A DNA stretch of 64,000 bases. Source: Sphaerotilus sulfidivorans. Its GTDB lineage: Bacteria > Pseudomonadota > Gammaproteobacteria > Burkholderiales > Burkholderiaceae_C. Below are positions 49,187-61,186 of the stretch, in pieces (the first letter of the stretch is position 1; each line of letters opens with the position of its first letter). Below the pieces are notes generated by a model that worked only from the letters and a program-made list of their open reading frames with translations, was not told where the DNA came from and ran no database searches. The stretch spans positions 62,001 to 126,000 of the forward strand of contig NZ_JACCPY010000003.1 in the NCBI RefSeq assembly GCF_013426975.1. Direction: 5' to 3'. The position numbers and the translations under genes were made by a program.

Positions 49187-49369
49187 ATGAACACCCCACT
49201 CGCCACCGCGACCCATCTCTGCACGCTGTGCCACTTCGTCTATGACGAGGAAGCCGGCCGTCCCGAAGACGGCATCGAGCCGGGCACGCCCTGGGCCGCG
49301 GTGCCCGAGGACTGGTGCTGCCCGGAGTGCGGCGCCGGCAAGGACGACTTCCGCCGCACCGACGCCTGA
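49187..49369 (+). CDS. Rubredoxin
   Basis: Iron-only electron carrier of 60 aa. The four iron-binding cysteines are Cys12 and Cys15 (CTLC) and Cys45 and Cys48 (CPEC), with [19 protein letters not shown] between them as in all rubredoxins. The redox partner is not evident from neighbours. It is monocistronic, between mtfA and a bidirectional terminator. Confidence 0.94.
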   Translation: MNTPLATATHLCTLCHFVYDEEAGRPEDGIEPGTPWAAVPEDWCCPECGAGKDDFRRTDA

Positions 49370-49413
49370 CCCCCCGCGCCCTCCAGCGTCCAGCGGGAGA
49401 ACCGGAAAGCGCA

Positions 49414-49435
49414 AAGGGCGCCCGAGGGCGCCCTT
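49414..49435. terminator. Bidirectional terminator between rubredoxin and clpA
   Basis: AAGGGCGCC (49414-49422) pairs with GGCGCCCTT (49427-49435), 4-nt loop CGAG. On the plus strand it is followed by CTTCTTCA. It sits between convergent genes. Confidence 0.75.
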
Positions 49436-49453
49436 CTTCATGTCCGGTCCGGA

Positions 49454-51765
<2,312 letters not shown>

Positions 51766-51769
<4 letters not shown>

Positions 51770-52119
51770 GCGACCTCCAAAATGCACTGGAGCGGGTGCC
51801 CCGCCCTCCGTGCCGCTGCCAGAACCAATTCGACCTTCGTCGCGGCGACATCGCGGGTATACACCCCGCAGACCGCCCGCCCCTCATGATGGATCTTCAG
51901 CATGATCTGGGTGGCGGCATCGATGTCATGGTGGAAATGCTGCTGCAGGACCATCACCACGAATTCCATCGGGGTGTAATCGTCGTTCAGCATGACGACT
52001 TGATAGGAACGTGGCGGCTCCACGCGCTGGAGCAGGCGTTCCTCGACAACTGAGCCCTGACCGTCATCGGGCGGGCCGGGGGGAAGTGGATTCGATCCGT
52101 CAGGCGTGTTGCTGGCCAT
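51766..52119 (-). CDS. clpS: ClpA adaptor ClpS
   Basis: Adaptor that delivers N-degron substrates to ClpAP; 117 aa. After an unstructured N-terminus rich in Pro/Gly/Asp, the fold has [20 protein letters not shown] (NDD at 45-47 lines the N-degron pocket) and [21 protein letters not shown] chose ATG 52119 over ATG 52128 because the latter overlaps a likely -10 box. It forms a coupled operon with clpA. Confidence 0.92.
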
Positions 52120-52133
52120 GGAAAACATTCTAT
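52120..52133 (-). promoter_or_regulatory. Possible -10 element directly before clpS
   Basis: On the minus strand TATAGAAT runs into the start region: TAGAAT, then GTTTTCC, then ATG of clpS. Transcription from it would begin at or next to the ATG, giving a leaderless or nearly leaderless mRNA. No strong -35 is visible. Confidence 0.35.
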
Positions 52134-52316
52134 AGATCGGCGGGGATGTGCGCTGAAGACCCGGACAACCCGATCTTCGCACTGCCGGACCGAGTCAGGA
52201 TTTGCGGCCCGCCGCCGCCATCGCTCGGCCGGCGCAGGCAGGCATCGCCCCTGGGGAAAACCGCCATTGGTTCACGCTTCGCACCAGAAGCCGGATCTGG
52301 CAGAGCTGACAGATTC

Positions 52317-52345
52317 TTGACACATAAAGACTCTATCTACAGAAT
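52317..52345 (+). promoter_or_regulatory. Sigma-70 promoter of the cold-shock gene
   Basis: Perfect -35 TTGACA (52317-52322), 17-bp spacer, -10 CAGAAT (52340-52345, 4 of 6). It predicts a leader of about 40 nt ending in GAGGAG before the GTG start. This leader is short compared with the long cold-sensing leader of E. coli cspA. Confidence 0.7.
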
Positions 52346-52392
52346 CCGACTGAAACTATTGGGTTTTTTGTTGGGAAAGAGGAGAAAAATCA

Positions 52393-52671
52393 GTGGCTAC
52401 CGGACTCGTCAAGTGGTTCAATGACGTCAAGGGCTTCGGCTTCATCCAGCCCGCCGAAGGTGGCGAAGATGTCTTCGCGCACTTTTCCGCCATCCAGATG
52501 GAGGGCTTCCGCACCCTGAAGCAGGGCGCGCAGGTCAGCTTCGATCTGGTCGATGGCCCCAAGGGCCGCCTGGCGCAAAACATCTGCCAGATCGACCCGC
52601 CACCCGGCCGGGGCCAGGCGGGCATGCGCACCGAAGAGCCGGCCGCGGCGGAAAACACCGCAGCCGCCTGA
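52393..52671 (+). CDS. Cold-shock domain protein with Ala/Pro tail
   Basis: Single-stranded RNA/DNA-binding protein of 92 aa. The cold-shock domain (1-68) has RNP1 KGFGFI (13-18) and RNP2 VFAHF (27-31). A 24-residue tail ([10 protein letters not shown] then Glu/Ala-rich) is added to the usual ~67-residue domain. Start is GTG 52393 with GAGGAG 8 nt upstream. It has its own promoter and terminator. Whether it is cold-inducible cannot be told. Confidence 0.92.
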   Translation: MATGLVKWFNDVKGFGFIQPAEGGEDVFAHFSAIQMEGFRTLKQGAQVSFDLVDGPKGRLAQNICQIDPPPGRGQAGMRTEEPAAAENTAAA

Positions 52672-52688
52672 GCCACCAGACAAGACAA

Positions 52689-52716
52689 AAGGCCCGCGAC
52701 TGCGGGCCTTCTTTTT
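52689..52716 (+). terminator. Rho-independent terminator of the cold-shock gene
   Basis: AAGGCCCGC (52689-52697) pairs with GCGGGCCTT (52702-52710), 4-nt loop, followed by CTTTTT. It lies 18 bp after the stop codon. Confidence 0.92.
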
Positions 52717-52747
52717 CGGTGCAGCGCGCTCAGGTCGCGCCGCGTCA

Positions 52748-54004
<1,257 letters not shown>

Positions 54005-54086
54005 GGTGGGTCCGGTCTCGTGGCTTGTTTCAAACAGGAAATGGGGGCGGAGAGCGTGAGATTTTCGGGTCTCGGTGCGCCCGGTG

Positions 54087-54092
54087 ATTCTA
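54087..54092 (-). promoter_or_regulatory. Possible -10 element for icd
   Basis: TAGAAT on the minus strand, 5 of 6 to consensus, 83 bp before the icd start. The -35 region is poor. Confidence 0.35.
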
Positions 54093-54127
54093 GGCATGCC
54101 GGACCGGCGCCGCATCCGCGGCAATGC

Positions 54128-54865
54128 TCAGCTGCACCAGGCGATCAGCGCCTCGGCCCAGGGGCCGTGGCCGAACAGCGACCAGCCCGACAGCAGCATG
54201 ACCGCCAGCCCGGACAGGCGCAGCGGCAAGGTCGCGCGCAGATCGCCCGGCCCGCTTGCCACGCCGGAGCGCCGCAGCGCGGCCGGCAGCAGCCGCAGCC
54301 ACAGCGCCGGCCCCAGCAGCAGCGCCGCGCTGCTGGCCAGCGCGAAGACGGCCATGACCGCCGCGCCCTCCAGCGGCGAGGACGCCACCGCCGCCAGCAG
54401 CAGCGCCGCATGCAGCAGACCGCAGGGCAATGCCGGCCACAGCAGGCCGACACCGGCGGCCTTGAGCTCGCCCGGCATCGCGACGCGCCGCGTGCCGTCG
54501 GGCAGTTCGGGCCGGGCCCTTGTCCGCTGCTCGATCCAGGCCTCCAGCGCGGCGGGCAAGCGTCCGCGCAGCAGCAGCCACAGGCCGATCATCACCATGA
54601 ACAGCTGCAGCCCGGTCCAGAGCGGGCGCAGCCAGCCCGCCACCTCGGCCAGCCAGCGCAGCCCGCCGACGATCGAGGCCGCCGTCGCACCCGCCAGCGC
54701 ATAGGCCAGCAGCCGCCCGGCCAGCAGCCCCAGCGCGCCGCGCGTCGGCGCCTGCGGCGTGCAGCGCCGCGCCACCGCCGCACATCCGGCCGCGCACATC
54801 GCCGCGCAGTGCGGCGTGCCGGCCAGGCCCATCAGTGCCGCCGTCAGCAGCAGCGCACCTGTCAT
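54128..54865 (-). CDS. TauE/SafE-like (UreH-domain) membrane protein linked to cbb3 oxidase
   Basis: Inner-membrane protein of 245 aa with about six TM helices, split 3+3 by a hydrophilic loop (about 105-130). The N-terminal GTPHCAAMCAAGC motif, with three cysteines and one histidine, and the LLWPALPCGLLHAALLLAA repeat are typical of the TauE/SafE-like proteins found beside cco genes, thought to help copper or haem handling. Transport of sulfite should not be assumed. Its ATG directly follows the hemN TGA. Confidence 0.75.
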   Translation of the reverse strand: MTGALLLTAALMGLAGTPHCAAMCAAGCAAVARRCTPQAPTRGALGLLAGRLLAYALAGATAASIVGGLRWLAEVAGWLRPLWTGLQLFMVMIGLWLLLRGRLPAALEAWIEQRTRARPELPDGTRRVAMPGELKAAGVGLLWPALPCGLLHAALLLAAVASSPLEGAAVMAVFALASSAALLLGPALWLRLLPAALRRSGVASGPGDLRATLPLRLSGLAVMLLSGWSLFGHGPWAEALIAWCS

Positions 54866-56302
54866 TCAGATCACCTTGGAGAAGCGCTCCCGGTTGCGGT
54901 CGGCCCGCAGGTGACGGTCGAAGACCATCGCGACCGAGCGGACGAAGTACCAGCCCAGCGGCGTGACCTCCAGCCCGTCCTCGCTCAGCGTGACCAGGCC
55001 GTCGCGGGCCAGATCCTCGAGCGCCTCGATCTCGGCGGCGAAATACGAGCGCACGTCGATCAGATGGGCCAGCGCGACCGACTCGTAGCTGAGCCGGCCA
55101 TGGCACATGATCGACATGATCACCGCGCGCCGCACCAGGTCGTCGCGCGTCAGCGCCAGGCCGCGCACCACCGGAAGCTGGTTGGAACGCAGCGCATCGT
55201 AATACTCGTCGAGCGTCTTGGCGTTCTGGCTGTAGCAAGCCCCCACCCGGGAGATCGCCGACACGCCCAGGCCGATCAGGTCGCAGTCGGGCTGCGTGCT
55301 GTAGCCCTGGAAGTTGCGGTGCAGCCGCCCCTGGCGCTTGGCCTGCGCCAGCGGATCGTCAGGCAGCGCGAAGTGGTCCATGCCGATGTACTGGTAGCCA
55401 TGGCTGACGAAGCCGGCCAGCGCCTGCGCCAGCATGCCCACCCGCTGGCCACCACTGGGCAGCTCGGCCGGCTCGATGCGGCGCTGCGGCTTGAAGCGGG
55501 TCGGCAGGTGCGCATAGCCGTACATCGCGATGCGATCCGGCCGCAGGCCGGCCACCTGGCGCACCGTGCGCTCGAAGCTCTCGGGCGTCTGGCGCGGCAG
55601 GCCGTAGATCAGATCGACATTGATCGACTCGAAGCCCAGCTCGCGCGCATCGCGCATCAGCGCCTCGACCTGCTCGAAGGGCTGGATGCGGTGCACCGCC
55701 TGCTGGACCTGGGCGTCGAAGTCCTGCACGCCGAAGGAGACGCGGTTCAGCCCGAGCGCGCGCAGATGCGCCAGACGCTGGCGGGTGACGGTGCGCGGGT
55801 CGATCTCGATCGAGAACTCGCCCTTGGGCAGCAGCTCGAAGCGCGTGCGGATCGCCGCCATCAGCCGCGACAGCTCCTCGTCGCTCAGGAAGGTCGGCGT
55901 GCCGCCGCCGAAATGCAGCTGCGAGACCTGCACCCGCTCGCCCAGCGCGTCGGCCGCCAGCGCCATCTCGTGCTCGAGCGCATCCAGGTAGGCCGCGGCA
56001 CGGCCGTGGTCGCGGGTGACGATCTTGTTGCAGGCGCAGTAGTAGCAGACCGACTCGCAGAACGGCACATGGATGTAGAGCGACAGCGGCGCGCCCGCCC
56101 CGCCGACCCCGCCCATGTCATGGCGCTGGGCCAGCGCCTGCAGGAAATGCTCGGCGGTGAAGGCCTCGACAAAGCGGTCGGCGGTCGGATAGGAGGTGTA
56201 GCGCGGTCCGGGCCGATCCATCCGGTGCAGCAGTTCGTCGGTCAGAACGGGCTCGGCCTGCAGGCCGCTGCCGCGGGTCGGTTGGAGAGTCGGTTGGTCC
56301 AT
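54866..56302 (-). CDS. hemN: Oxygen-independent coproporphyrinogen III oxidase
   Basis: Radical-SAM enzyme making protoporphyrinogen IX without oxygen; 478 aa. The cluster ligands Cys82, Cys86 and Cys89 lie in FCESVCYYCACNK, with Cys91 as in true HemN. RPGPRYTSYPTADRF at the N-terminus and FGGGTPTFLS are conserved, which separates it from the HemW-like relatives. It is divergent from fnr with an FNR box between them, and precedes the TauE-like gene without a gap. Confidence 0.94.
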   Translation of the reverse strand: MDQPTLQPTRGSGLQAEPVLTDELLHRMDRPGPRYTSYPTADRFVEAFTAEHFLQALAQRHDMGGVGGAGAPLSLYIHVPFCESVCYYCACNKIVTRDHGRAAAYLDALEHEMALAADALGERVQVSQLHFGGGTPTFLSDEELSRLMAAIRTRFELLPKGEFSIEIDPRTVTRQRLAHLRALGLNRVSFGVQDFDAQVQQAVHRIQPFEQVEALMRDARELGFESINVDLIYGLPRQTPESFERTVRQVAGLRPDRIAMYGYAHLPTRFKPQRRIEPAELPSGGQRVGMLAQALAGFVSHGYQYIGMDHFALPDDPLAQAKRQGRLHRNFQGYSTQPDCDLIGLGVSAISRVGACYSQNAKTLDEYYDALRSNQLPVVRGLALTRDDLVRRAVIMSIMCHGRLSYESVALAHLIDVRSYFAAEIEALEDLARDGLVTLSEDGLEVTPLGWYFVRSVAMVFDRHLRADRNRERFSKVI

Positions 56303-56337
56303 GGACGCACACTGTGCCGACGGATGCCCGGCGTACC

Positions 56338-56379
56338 TTGACGCAGCTCAAGCACGATGCAGGACACATCCCCAAGAAT
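56338..56379 (+). promoter_or_regulatory. FNR box and -10 upstream of fnr
   Basis: TTGACGCAGCTCAA (56338-56351) matches the FNR consensus TTGAT-N4-ATCAA with one change in each half. It is followed after exactly 22 bp by AAGAAT (56374-56379), the spacing of a class II FNR-activated promoter (-41.5). The palindrome is also 36 bp from the divergent hemN start and could act there as well. Confidence 0.7.
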
Positions 56380-56465
56380 CGACCGCGATTGATCGGATCG
56401 AGAGTCTTCGGCCTCAGAATGGGGCTCGAGCGGATCCGCATCGAAACACCAACGCCTTTTTCGCC

Positions 56466-57203
56466 ATGCACGACACCACGACGTCCCCCCGCCTTGACGC
56501 GCTCAAGGTCGCCTGCTCCGCCTGCAATCTGCGCGAGCTGTGCCTGCCGGTCGGCCTGTCGGACGAAGAGCTGTCCTCGATCGACGACATCATCGGCACC
56601 CGCCGGACCGTGCGCCGCGGCGAGAGCCTGTTCCATGCCGGCGAGACCTTCACCGCGCTCTACGCGGTGCGCACCGGCTTCTTCAAGACCGTCGTGTCGG
56701 CAGCGGATGGCCGCGAGCAGGTCACCGGCTTCCAGATGGCCGGTGAGCTGATCGGCCTCGACGGCATCAGCACCGACCACCACTCCTGCGACGCGATCGC
56801 GCTGGAGGACTCGCAGGTCTGCATGATTCCCTACAGCCAGCTCGAGACGCTGTCGCGCGAGGTCACGCTGCTGCAGCACCAGTTCCACAAGATCATGAGC
56901 CGCGAGATCGTGCGCGACCATGGCGTGATGCTGCTGCTGGGATCGATGCGCGCCGAGGAACGTCTGGCGGCTTTCCTGCTGAACCTGACCCAGCGGCTGC
57001 AGGCGCGCGGCTTCTCGGCCTCGGCGCTGGTGCTGCGCATGACCCGCGAGGAGATCGGCAGCTACCTGGGCCTGAAGCTGGAGACGGTCAGTCGCACCTT
57101 CTCGAAGTTCCAGGAGGAAGGCATCCTGGAGGTCAAGCAGCGCGACATCCGCATCCTCGACCAGAACGCGCTGCAGCGGGTGGTCAACGCGGCCAACTGC
57201 TGA
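56466..57203 (+). CDS. fnr: FNR-type oxygen-sensing transcriptional regulator
   Basis: Crp/Fnr-family regulator of 245 aa that binds DNA as a dimer when its 4Fe-4S cluster is intact under low oxygen. Cluster ligands are Cys17-x2-Cys20-x5-Cys26 and Cys108, the E. coli FNR pattern. The cNMP-like beta barrel spans about 30-145, the dimer helix follows, and the HTH near 190-225 contains LKLETVSRTFSKFQEEG with the E-x2-S-R recognition residues for TTGAT half-sites. Two such boxes lie in this window. Start ATG 56466. Confidence 0.94.
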   Translation: MHDTTTSPRLDALKVACSACNLRELCLPVGLSDEELSSIDDIIGTRRTVRRGESLFHAGETFTALYAVRTGFFKTVVSAADGREQVTGFQMAGELIGLDGISTDHHSCDAIALEDSQVCMIPYSQLETLSREVTLLQHQFHKIMSREIVRDHGVMLLLGSMRAEERLAAFLLNLTQRLQARGFSASALVLRMTREEIGSYLGLKLETVSRTFSKFQEEGILEVKQRDIRILDQNALQRVVNAANC

Positions 57204-57209
57204 GCGCCG

Positions 57210-57231
57210 GGCTCCGGGTCTCGCCGGAGCC
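57210..57231. terminator. Hairpin between convergent fnr and cco cluster end
   Basis: GGCTCCGG (57210-57217) pairs with CCGGAGCC (57224-57231), 6-nt loop, between the stops of fnr and the 110-aa gene. No U-tract on either strand. Confidence 0.5.
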
Positions 57232-57246
57232 GATCCGGCAGCAGGA

Positions 57247-57579
57247 TCAGGCTGATGGATGCCGTCCGGCGGACGGGCCACCCTCATCGCCCATCACCAG
57301 CTGCGTCATCGCGCTGGCCAGCGCGATCAGCACCCAGAACAGCAGGAAGGCGACCGAGTAGATCGTCATCGCGTCGGCCTCGGCCACCGGGCTGCCCATC
57401 CAGCGCAGGTCGGCCGGATCGACCATCGAGAACACCAGCATCTCGACGACGCCGGCCATCAGGAAGGACGGCCACAGCACCGCCGGCCAGCGGCGCTCGC
57501 GCGCCGAGGCCGCGGGCTGGACCTCCGCCCCGCCATCGAACACAGGTGAACCGTCATGCTCGAACGGGTCGGTCTTCAT
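57247..57579 (-). CDS. Small membrane protein at the end of the cco cluster, function unknown
   Basis: 110-aa protein with a ~30-residue acidic/Pro N-terminus, two predicted TM helices (about 33-54, LWPSFLMAGVVEMLVFSM, and 70-93, AMTIYSVAFLLFWVLIALAS) and a short polar C-terminus. The start ATG overlaps the ccoH stop (ATGA), so it is translationally coupled to the cbb3 assembly genes. I do not recognise the family. Position suggests a role in cbb3 oxidase assembly or stability; that is inference. Confidence 0.7.
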   Translation of the reverse strand: MKTDPFEHDGSPVFDGGAEVQPAASARERRWPAVLWPSFLMAGVVEMLVFSMVDPADLRWMGSPVAEADAMTIYSVAFLLFWVLIALASAMTQLVMGDEGGPSAGRHPSA

Positions 57580-57827
57580 TTGACGCCCCCGGTGGCCGCA
57601 TGGTTGCGGCCCTGCATGGCCGGCGCGTTGGCCGCCTGATCGGCCGACACATGCTCGGCCGTCTGGATGACCGGATCGGGGTTCTTCAGCGCCAGGGTCA
57701 GCGTCACGAAGCTGGCTGCGACGACGACCAGCGGCCCGCCGACCACCAGCCACATCATCTTGAAGCGCCACCACGGCCGCGGATCGTCAGCCGGGGCGGA
57801 AACGGAATTCGCAGGGGTTCGGCTCAT
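57576..57827 (-). CDS. ccoH: CcoH/FixH family protein, minimal form
   Basis: cbb3 oxidase assembly factor of the inner membrane. It has only 83 aa, whereas typical FixH/CcoH proteins are about 150. The single TM with its flanks (PWWRFKMMWLVVGGPLVVVA to TLALKNPDP) matches the FixH N-terminus, but the following DYY motif and the periplasmic domain are missing; a short Ala/His/Gln tail replaces them. It lies 12 bp after ccoG. Confidence 0.75.
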   Translation of the reverse strand: MSRTPANSVSAPADDPRPWWRFKMMWLVVGGPLVVVAASFVTLTLALKNPDPVIQTAEHVSADQAANAPAMQGRNHAATGGVK

Positions 57828-57839
57828 GCGGAGATCTCC

Positions 57840-59330
57840 TCAGCGCGGAATGATGAAGGTCGACTTCTCGCGCACGACCAGAGGCGCCGGATCCTGACCA
57901 TCGACACGCGCGATGTCGAAGTGTATTTCGTGCGAGCCCGGTCCGGCTTCGGCTGCCGCCTCCGGTTGAACCCGGACGGATACCGTCACCCAACGGGCCT
58001 CGGCCGCACCGACCTCGATCTCCGTGGCCGGATCGACCGTGATGCCATTCAGGCCGCTCACGCCCAGGCGGTAGCGATGCGGCTGCTCGCCGGCATTCAT
58101 CACCTGCAAGCGATAGACGTTCTCGATCTGACCTTCGTCGACGATGCGCGCCAGCGAGGCACGATCCCGGATCACGTCGACACGGAACGGCGTGCGCATC
58201 CAGATGCTCGCGCCGACCGCCGCCACGATCAGCACCAGGATCACGGTGTAGATCAGCACCCGAGGACGCAGCACCCGGCGCCACATCTGCGCACGGGTGA
58301 AATGCTCCTTCAGGCCGTTCTGGGTCGCGTAGCGGATCAGGCCGCGCGGGTAGTTCATCTTGTCCATGATGCCGTCGCAGGCATCGATGCAGGCGGCGCA
58401 GCCGATGCACTCGTACTGCAGGCCGTTGCGGATGTCGATGCCGGTCGGACAGACCTGCACGCACACGCCACAGTCGACGCAGTCGCCCAGGCCCTTGCTC
58501 TTCGGGTCGACCTTCTTGCCGCGCGAGCCGCGCGGGTCACCCCGCTCGGCGTCGTAGCTGATGATCAGCGTGTCCTTGTCGAACATCGCGCTCTGGAAAC
58601 GCGCGTACGGGCACATGTACTTGCAGACCTGTTCGCGCATGAAGCCGGCATTGCCCCAGGTCGCGAAGGCGTAGAACAGCACCCAGAACCATTCCCACGG
58701 GCCGAAGCCGAGCGTCATCGCCTCGGCCGCCAGCGTGTGGATGGGGGTGAAGTAGCCGACGAAGGTGAAGCCGGTCCACAGCGCGAACAGCACCCACACC
58801 AGATGCTTGGCGCCCTTGCGGCGGATCTTCTCGGCCGTCCACGGGCCGGCGTCGAGCTTCATCCGCTGGGCGCGATCGCCCTCGAAGCGGTGCTCGAACC
58901 ACAGAAAGATCTCGGTGTAGACCGTCTGCGGGCAGGCGTAGCCGCACCACAGTCGCCCACCCACCGCGGTGAACAGGAACAGCCCGTAGGCGGAGATGAT
59001 CAGCAGTCCGGTCAGGTAGATCAGGTCCTGCGGATACAGCACCAGACCGAACAGGTAGAAGCGCCGGCTGACCAGATCGAACAGCACCGCCTGGCGGTCG
59101 TTCCACATCAGCCAGGGCAGGCCGTAGAAGACGATCTGGGTGAGCCACACCAGGGCCCAGCGCCACTTCGCGAAATAGCCGCTGACGGCGCGCGGATAGA
59201 TCTTCTTCGACTTCTGGTAAAGCGAGACGGTCCTGGCGGCTGCCGGCTCGGCAGCCGGCGCAGGACCGGCGGAGGCAGAGGCCACGGAGGGCGAGGAAAT
59301 GGGCGAAGCGCCCGTCTTGCTGGTATCCAT
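57840..59330 (-). CDS. ccoG: cbb3 oxidase accessory ferredoxin-like protein
   Basis: Membrane Cu(II) reductase-like assembly factor of the RdxA/RdxB/FixG family; 496 aa. After a Pro/Ala/Ser-rich N-terminus come about five TM helices, with GRLWCGYACPQTVYTEIF and QVCKYMCPYARFQ cysteine motifs, then two 4Fe-4S motifs (CVDCGVCVQVCPTGIDIRNG; CIGCAACIDACD) and a C-terminal Ig-like FixG domain. It follows ccoP after 32 bp. Confidence 0.95.
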   Translation of the reverse strand: MDTSKTGASPISSPSVASASAGPAPAAEPAAARTVSLYQKSKKIYPRAVSGYFAKWRWALVWLTQIVFYGLPWLMWNDRQAVLFDLVSRRFYLFGLVLYPQDLIYLTGLLIISAYGLFLFTAVGGRLWCGYACPQTVYTEIFLWFEHRFEGDRAQRMKLDAGPWTAEKIRRKGAKHLVWVLFALWTGFTFVGYFTPIHTLAAEAMTLGFGPWEWFWVLFYAFATWGNAGFMREQVCKYMCPYARFQSAMFDKDTLIISYDAERGDPRGSRGKKVDPKSKGLGDCVDCGVCVQVCPTGIDIRNGLQYECIGCAACIDACDGIMDKMNYPRGLIRYATQNGLKEHFTRAQMWRRVLRPRVLIYTVILVLIVAAVGASIWMRTPFRVDVIRDRASLARIVDEGQIENVYRLQVMNAGEQPHRYRLGVSGLNGITVDPATEIEVGAAEARWVTVSVRVQPEAAAEAGPGSHEIHFDIARVDGQDPAPLVVREKSTFIIPR

Positions 59331-59362
59331 GGCCTCGGTTTTAACCCAGGATGAACTTAAGG

Positions 59363-60307
59363 TTATTGCGCTTTCGCATCCCCTGCGGGAGCGAGCGCGG
59401 TCTGCTTGTCACCCTTGTGCGACAGGCTCCAGACATAGGCGGCGAGCACCTTGATCTGTTCCGGCGACAGGCGGCTGGCGTGCTGCGGCATGACGTTGGT
59501 CTTGCCGTTGTTGATCATCGCGATCACGGCAGCCTCGCCCCAGCCGTGCAGCCAGACCTTGTCGGTCAGGTTCGGCGCGCCCATGGCCTGCATGCCCTTG
59601 CCATCGGCACCGTGGCAGGCGGCGCAGGCGCCGAACTTGCTCTTGCCCAGCTGCGCGCGGATCGAGTCATGCGCGCTGCCCGACAGGCTCAGCACATAGT
59701 TGGCGACGTTCTTGACGTCCTCGGCCGAGCCGACCGCCGCAGCCATCGGGGGCATCATGCCCTGGCGACCCTCGGCGATGGTCTTGGCGATGTACTCGAC
59801 GCCCGTGCCGCCCAGCCAGTCGTTGTCCGTCAGGTTCGGGAAGCTCTTGCTGCCGCGGGCATCCGAGCCGTGGCAGGTGGCGCAGTTGTTGACGAACAGC
59901 CGCTCGCCGATGCCCATGGCCTTCGAGTCGGCCGCCAGCGCTTCCGGCGTCATCGTCATGAAGCCGGCGTAGATCGGCGCCATCGCCTCGCGGGCCTTGG
60001 CATGCTCGGCCTCGAGCTGGCCTTTGGAAGACCAGTTCAGAACGCCCTTGCTGCCACCCAGGCCCGGATAGAGCGTCAGGTAGATCGCGGCGAACACCAC
60101 CGTGATGATGAACAGGCCCATCCACCAGCGCGGCAGCGGGTTGTTCATCTCGCGCAGATCCTCGTCCCACACATGGCCGGTCGAATTGTCGTCCGCCATG
60201 ACGGTGCGCTTGCTGGCCACCGCCAGCACGAACACGCAGAACACCAGTCCGCCCACCACGATCGCGATGACGTACCACGACCAGAAACTCGAAATGAAGT
60301 CACTCAC
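59363..60307 (-). CDS. ccoP: cbb3 oxidase subunit III, dihaem cytochrome c
   Basis: Membrane-anchored dihaem cytochrome c passing electrons to CcoO/CcoN; 314 aa. Two TM segments (about 10-30 and 57-76, RWWMGLFIITVVFAAIYLTL) precede two haem sites, CATCH and CAACH, each with a downstream axial Met. Start is GTG 60307 (MSDFISSFWSWYV), overlapping the ccoQ end by 8 bp; this matches the usual CcoP N-terminus better than upstream ATGs. Stop is TAA. Confidence 0.94.
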   Translation of the reverse strand: MSDFISSFWSWYVIAIVVGGLVFCVFVLAVASKRTVMADDNSTGHVWDEDLREMNNPLPRWWMGLFIITVVFAAIYLTLYPGLGGSKGVLNWSSKGQLEAEHAKAREAMAPIYAGFMTMTPEALAADSKAMGIGERLFVNNCATCHGSDARGSKSFPNLTDNDWLGGTGVEYIAKTIAEGRQGMMPPMAAAVGSAEDVKNVANYVLSLSGSAHDSIRAQLGKSKFGACAACHGADGKGMQAMGAPNLTDKVWLHGWGEAAVIAMINNGKTNVMPQHASRLSPEQIKVLAAYVWSLSHKGDKQTALAPAGDAKAQ

Positions 60308-60488
60308 GGGTGCCTCCGTTGCTTGTGCTTGTCTTGAGATCAGCCGGCTCGTCACCGTCGAGCGCGAGCGACGCGGCCTCGTCGAAGGCCGAGCGGTTGC
60401 GGCTGGAATAGGCCCAGGCGACGATGCCCAGGAACAGGATCAGGAAGAAGACGGTGACGAGACTGCGGAGGTCGTTGACGATGTCCAT
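60300..60488 (-). CDS. ccoQ: cbb3 oxidase subunit IV
   Basis: Small subunit of 62 aa stabilising the oxidase. One TM helix (about 9-28, SLVTVFFLILFLGIVAWAYS) is followed by SRNRSAFDEAASLAL, the CcoQ motif, and an acidic tail. The start ATG 60488 has a strong GGAGGAGGAG upstream. It overlaps ccoP by 8 bp. Confidence 0.92.
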   Translation of the reverse strand: MDIVNDLRSLVTVFFLILFLGIVAWAYSSRNRSAFDEAASLALDGDEPADLKTSTSNGGTRE

Positions 60489-60504
60489 GACGCTCCTCCT
60501 CCGG

Positions 60505-61161
60505 TCACTGCGCAGCCGCGGTGGTCGCGGCCGGGGTCGCCTTGCCACCTGCGGTGCCCATCACCTGCAGATAAGCGATCAGCGCCTGCATTTCCGTCTT
60601 GCCCTTGACCTCGTCGGCCGCCTTAGCGATCTCGTCGTCGCTGTAGGGCACGCCGACCTTGCGCAGCGCCGCCATGTTCTTGCCGATGTCGACATTGGCC
60701 GGCGCGGTGTCGAGCCAGGGATAGGCCGGCATGTTCGACTCGGGCACCACGTCGCGCGGGTTCATCAGGTGCACGTAGTGCCACTGGTCGCTGTACTTGC
60801 CGCCCACGCGGTGCAGGTCAGGACCGGTGCGCTTCGAGCCCCACTGGAACGGATGGTCGTAGACGAACTCGCCCGCCTTGGAGATCTCGCCGTAGCGCAG
60901 CGTCTCGGCGCGGAAGGGACGGATCATCTGCGAGTGGCAGTTGTAGCAGCCTTCGCGCAGGTAGACGTCACGGCCGGCGAGCTGCAGCGCGGTGTAGGGC
61001 TTGAGGCCCTCCACCGGCTGGGTGGTCGAGGTCTGGAAGAACAGCGGGACGATCTCCGTCAGGCCACCGAAGAGGATGGTGACCAGCGTCAGGACGATCA
61101 TCAGGAAGTTGCTGGTCTCGATCTTCTCGTGACCAGTCACCGGTGCATTCTTGTTTGCCAT
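60505..61161 (-). CDS. ccoO: cbb3 oxidase subunit II, monohaem cytochrome c
   Basis: Membrane-anchored monohaem cytochrome c of 218 aa. The N-terminal TM is at about 18-38 ([20 protein letters not shown]). The haem motif is CYNCH in [20 protein letters not shown], with axial Met in [10 protein letters not shown]. The C-terminus is Ala/Thr-rich. It lies between ccoN and ccoQ, each separated by about 20 bp. Confidence 0.96.
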   Translation of the reverse strand: MANKNAPVTGHEKIETSNFLMIVLTLVTILFGGLTEIVPLFFQTSTTQPVEGLKPYTALQLAGRDVYLREGCYNCHSQMIRPFRAETLRYGEISKAGEFVYDHPFQWGSKRTGPDLHRVGGKYSDQWHYVHLMNPRDVVPESNMPAYPWLDTAPANVDIGKNMAALRKVGVPYSDDEIAKAADEVKGKTEMQALIAYLQVMGTAGGKATPAATTAAAQ

Positions 61162-61186
61162 GGTGATGTTGCTCCGTGGGTCGGGG

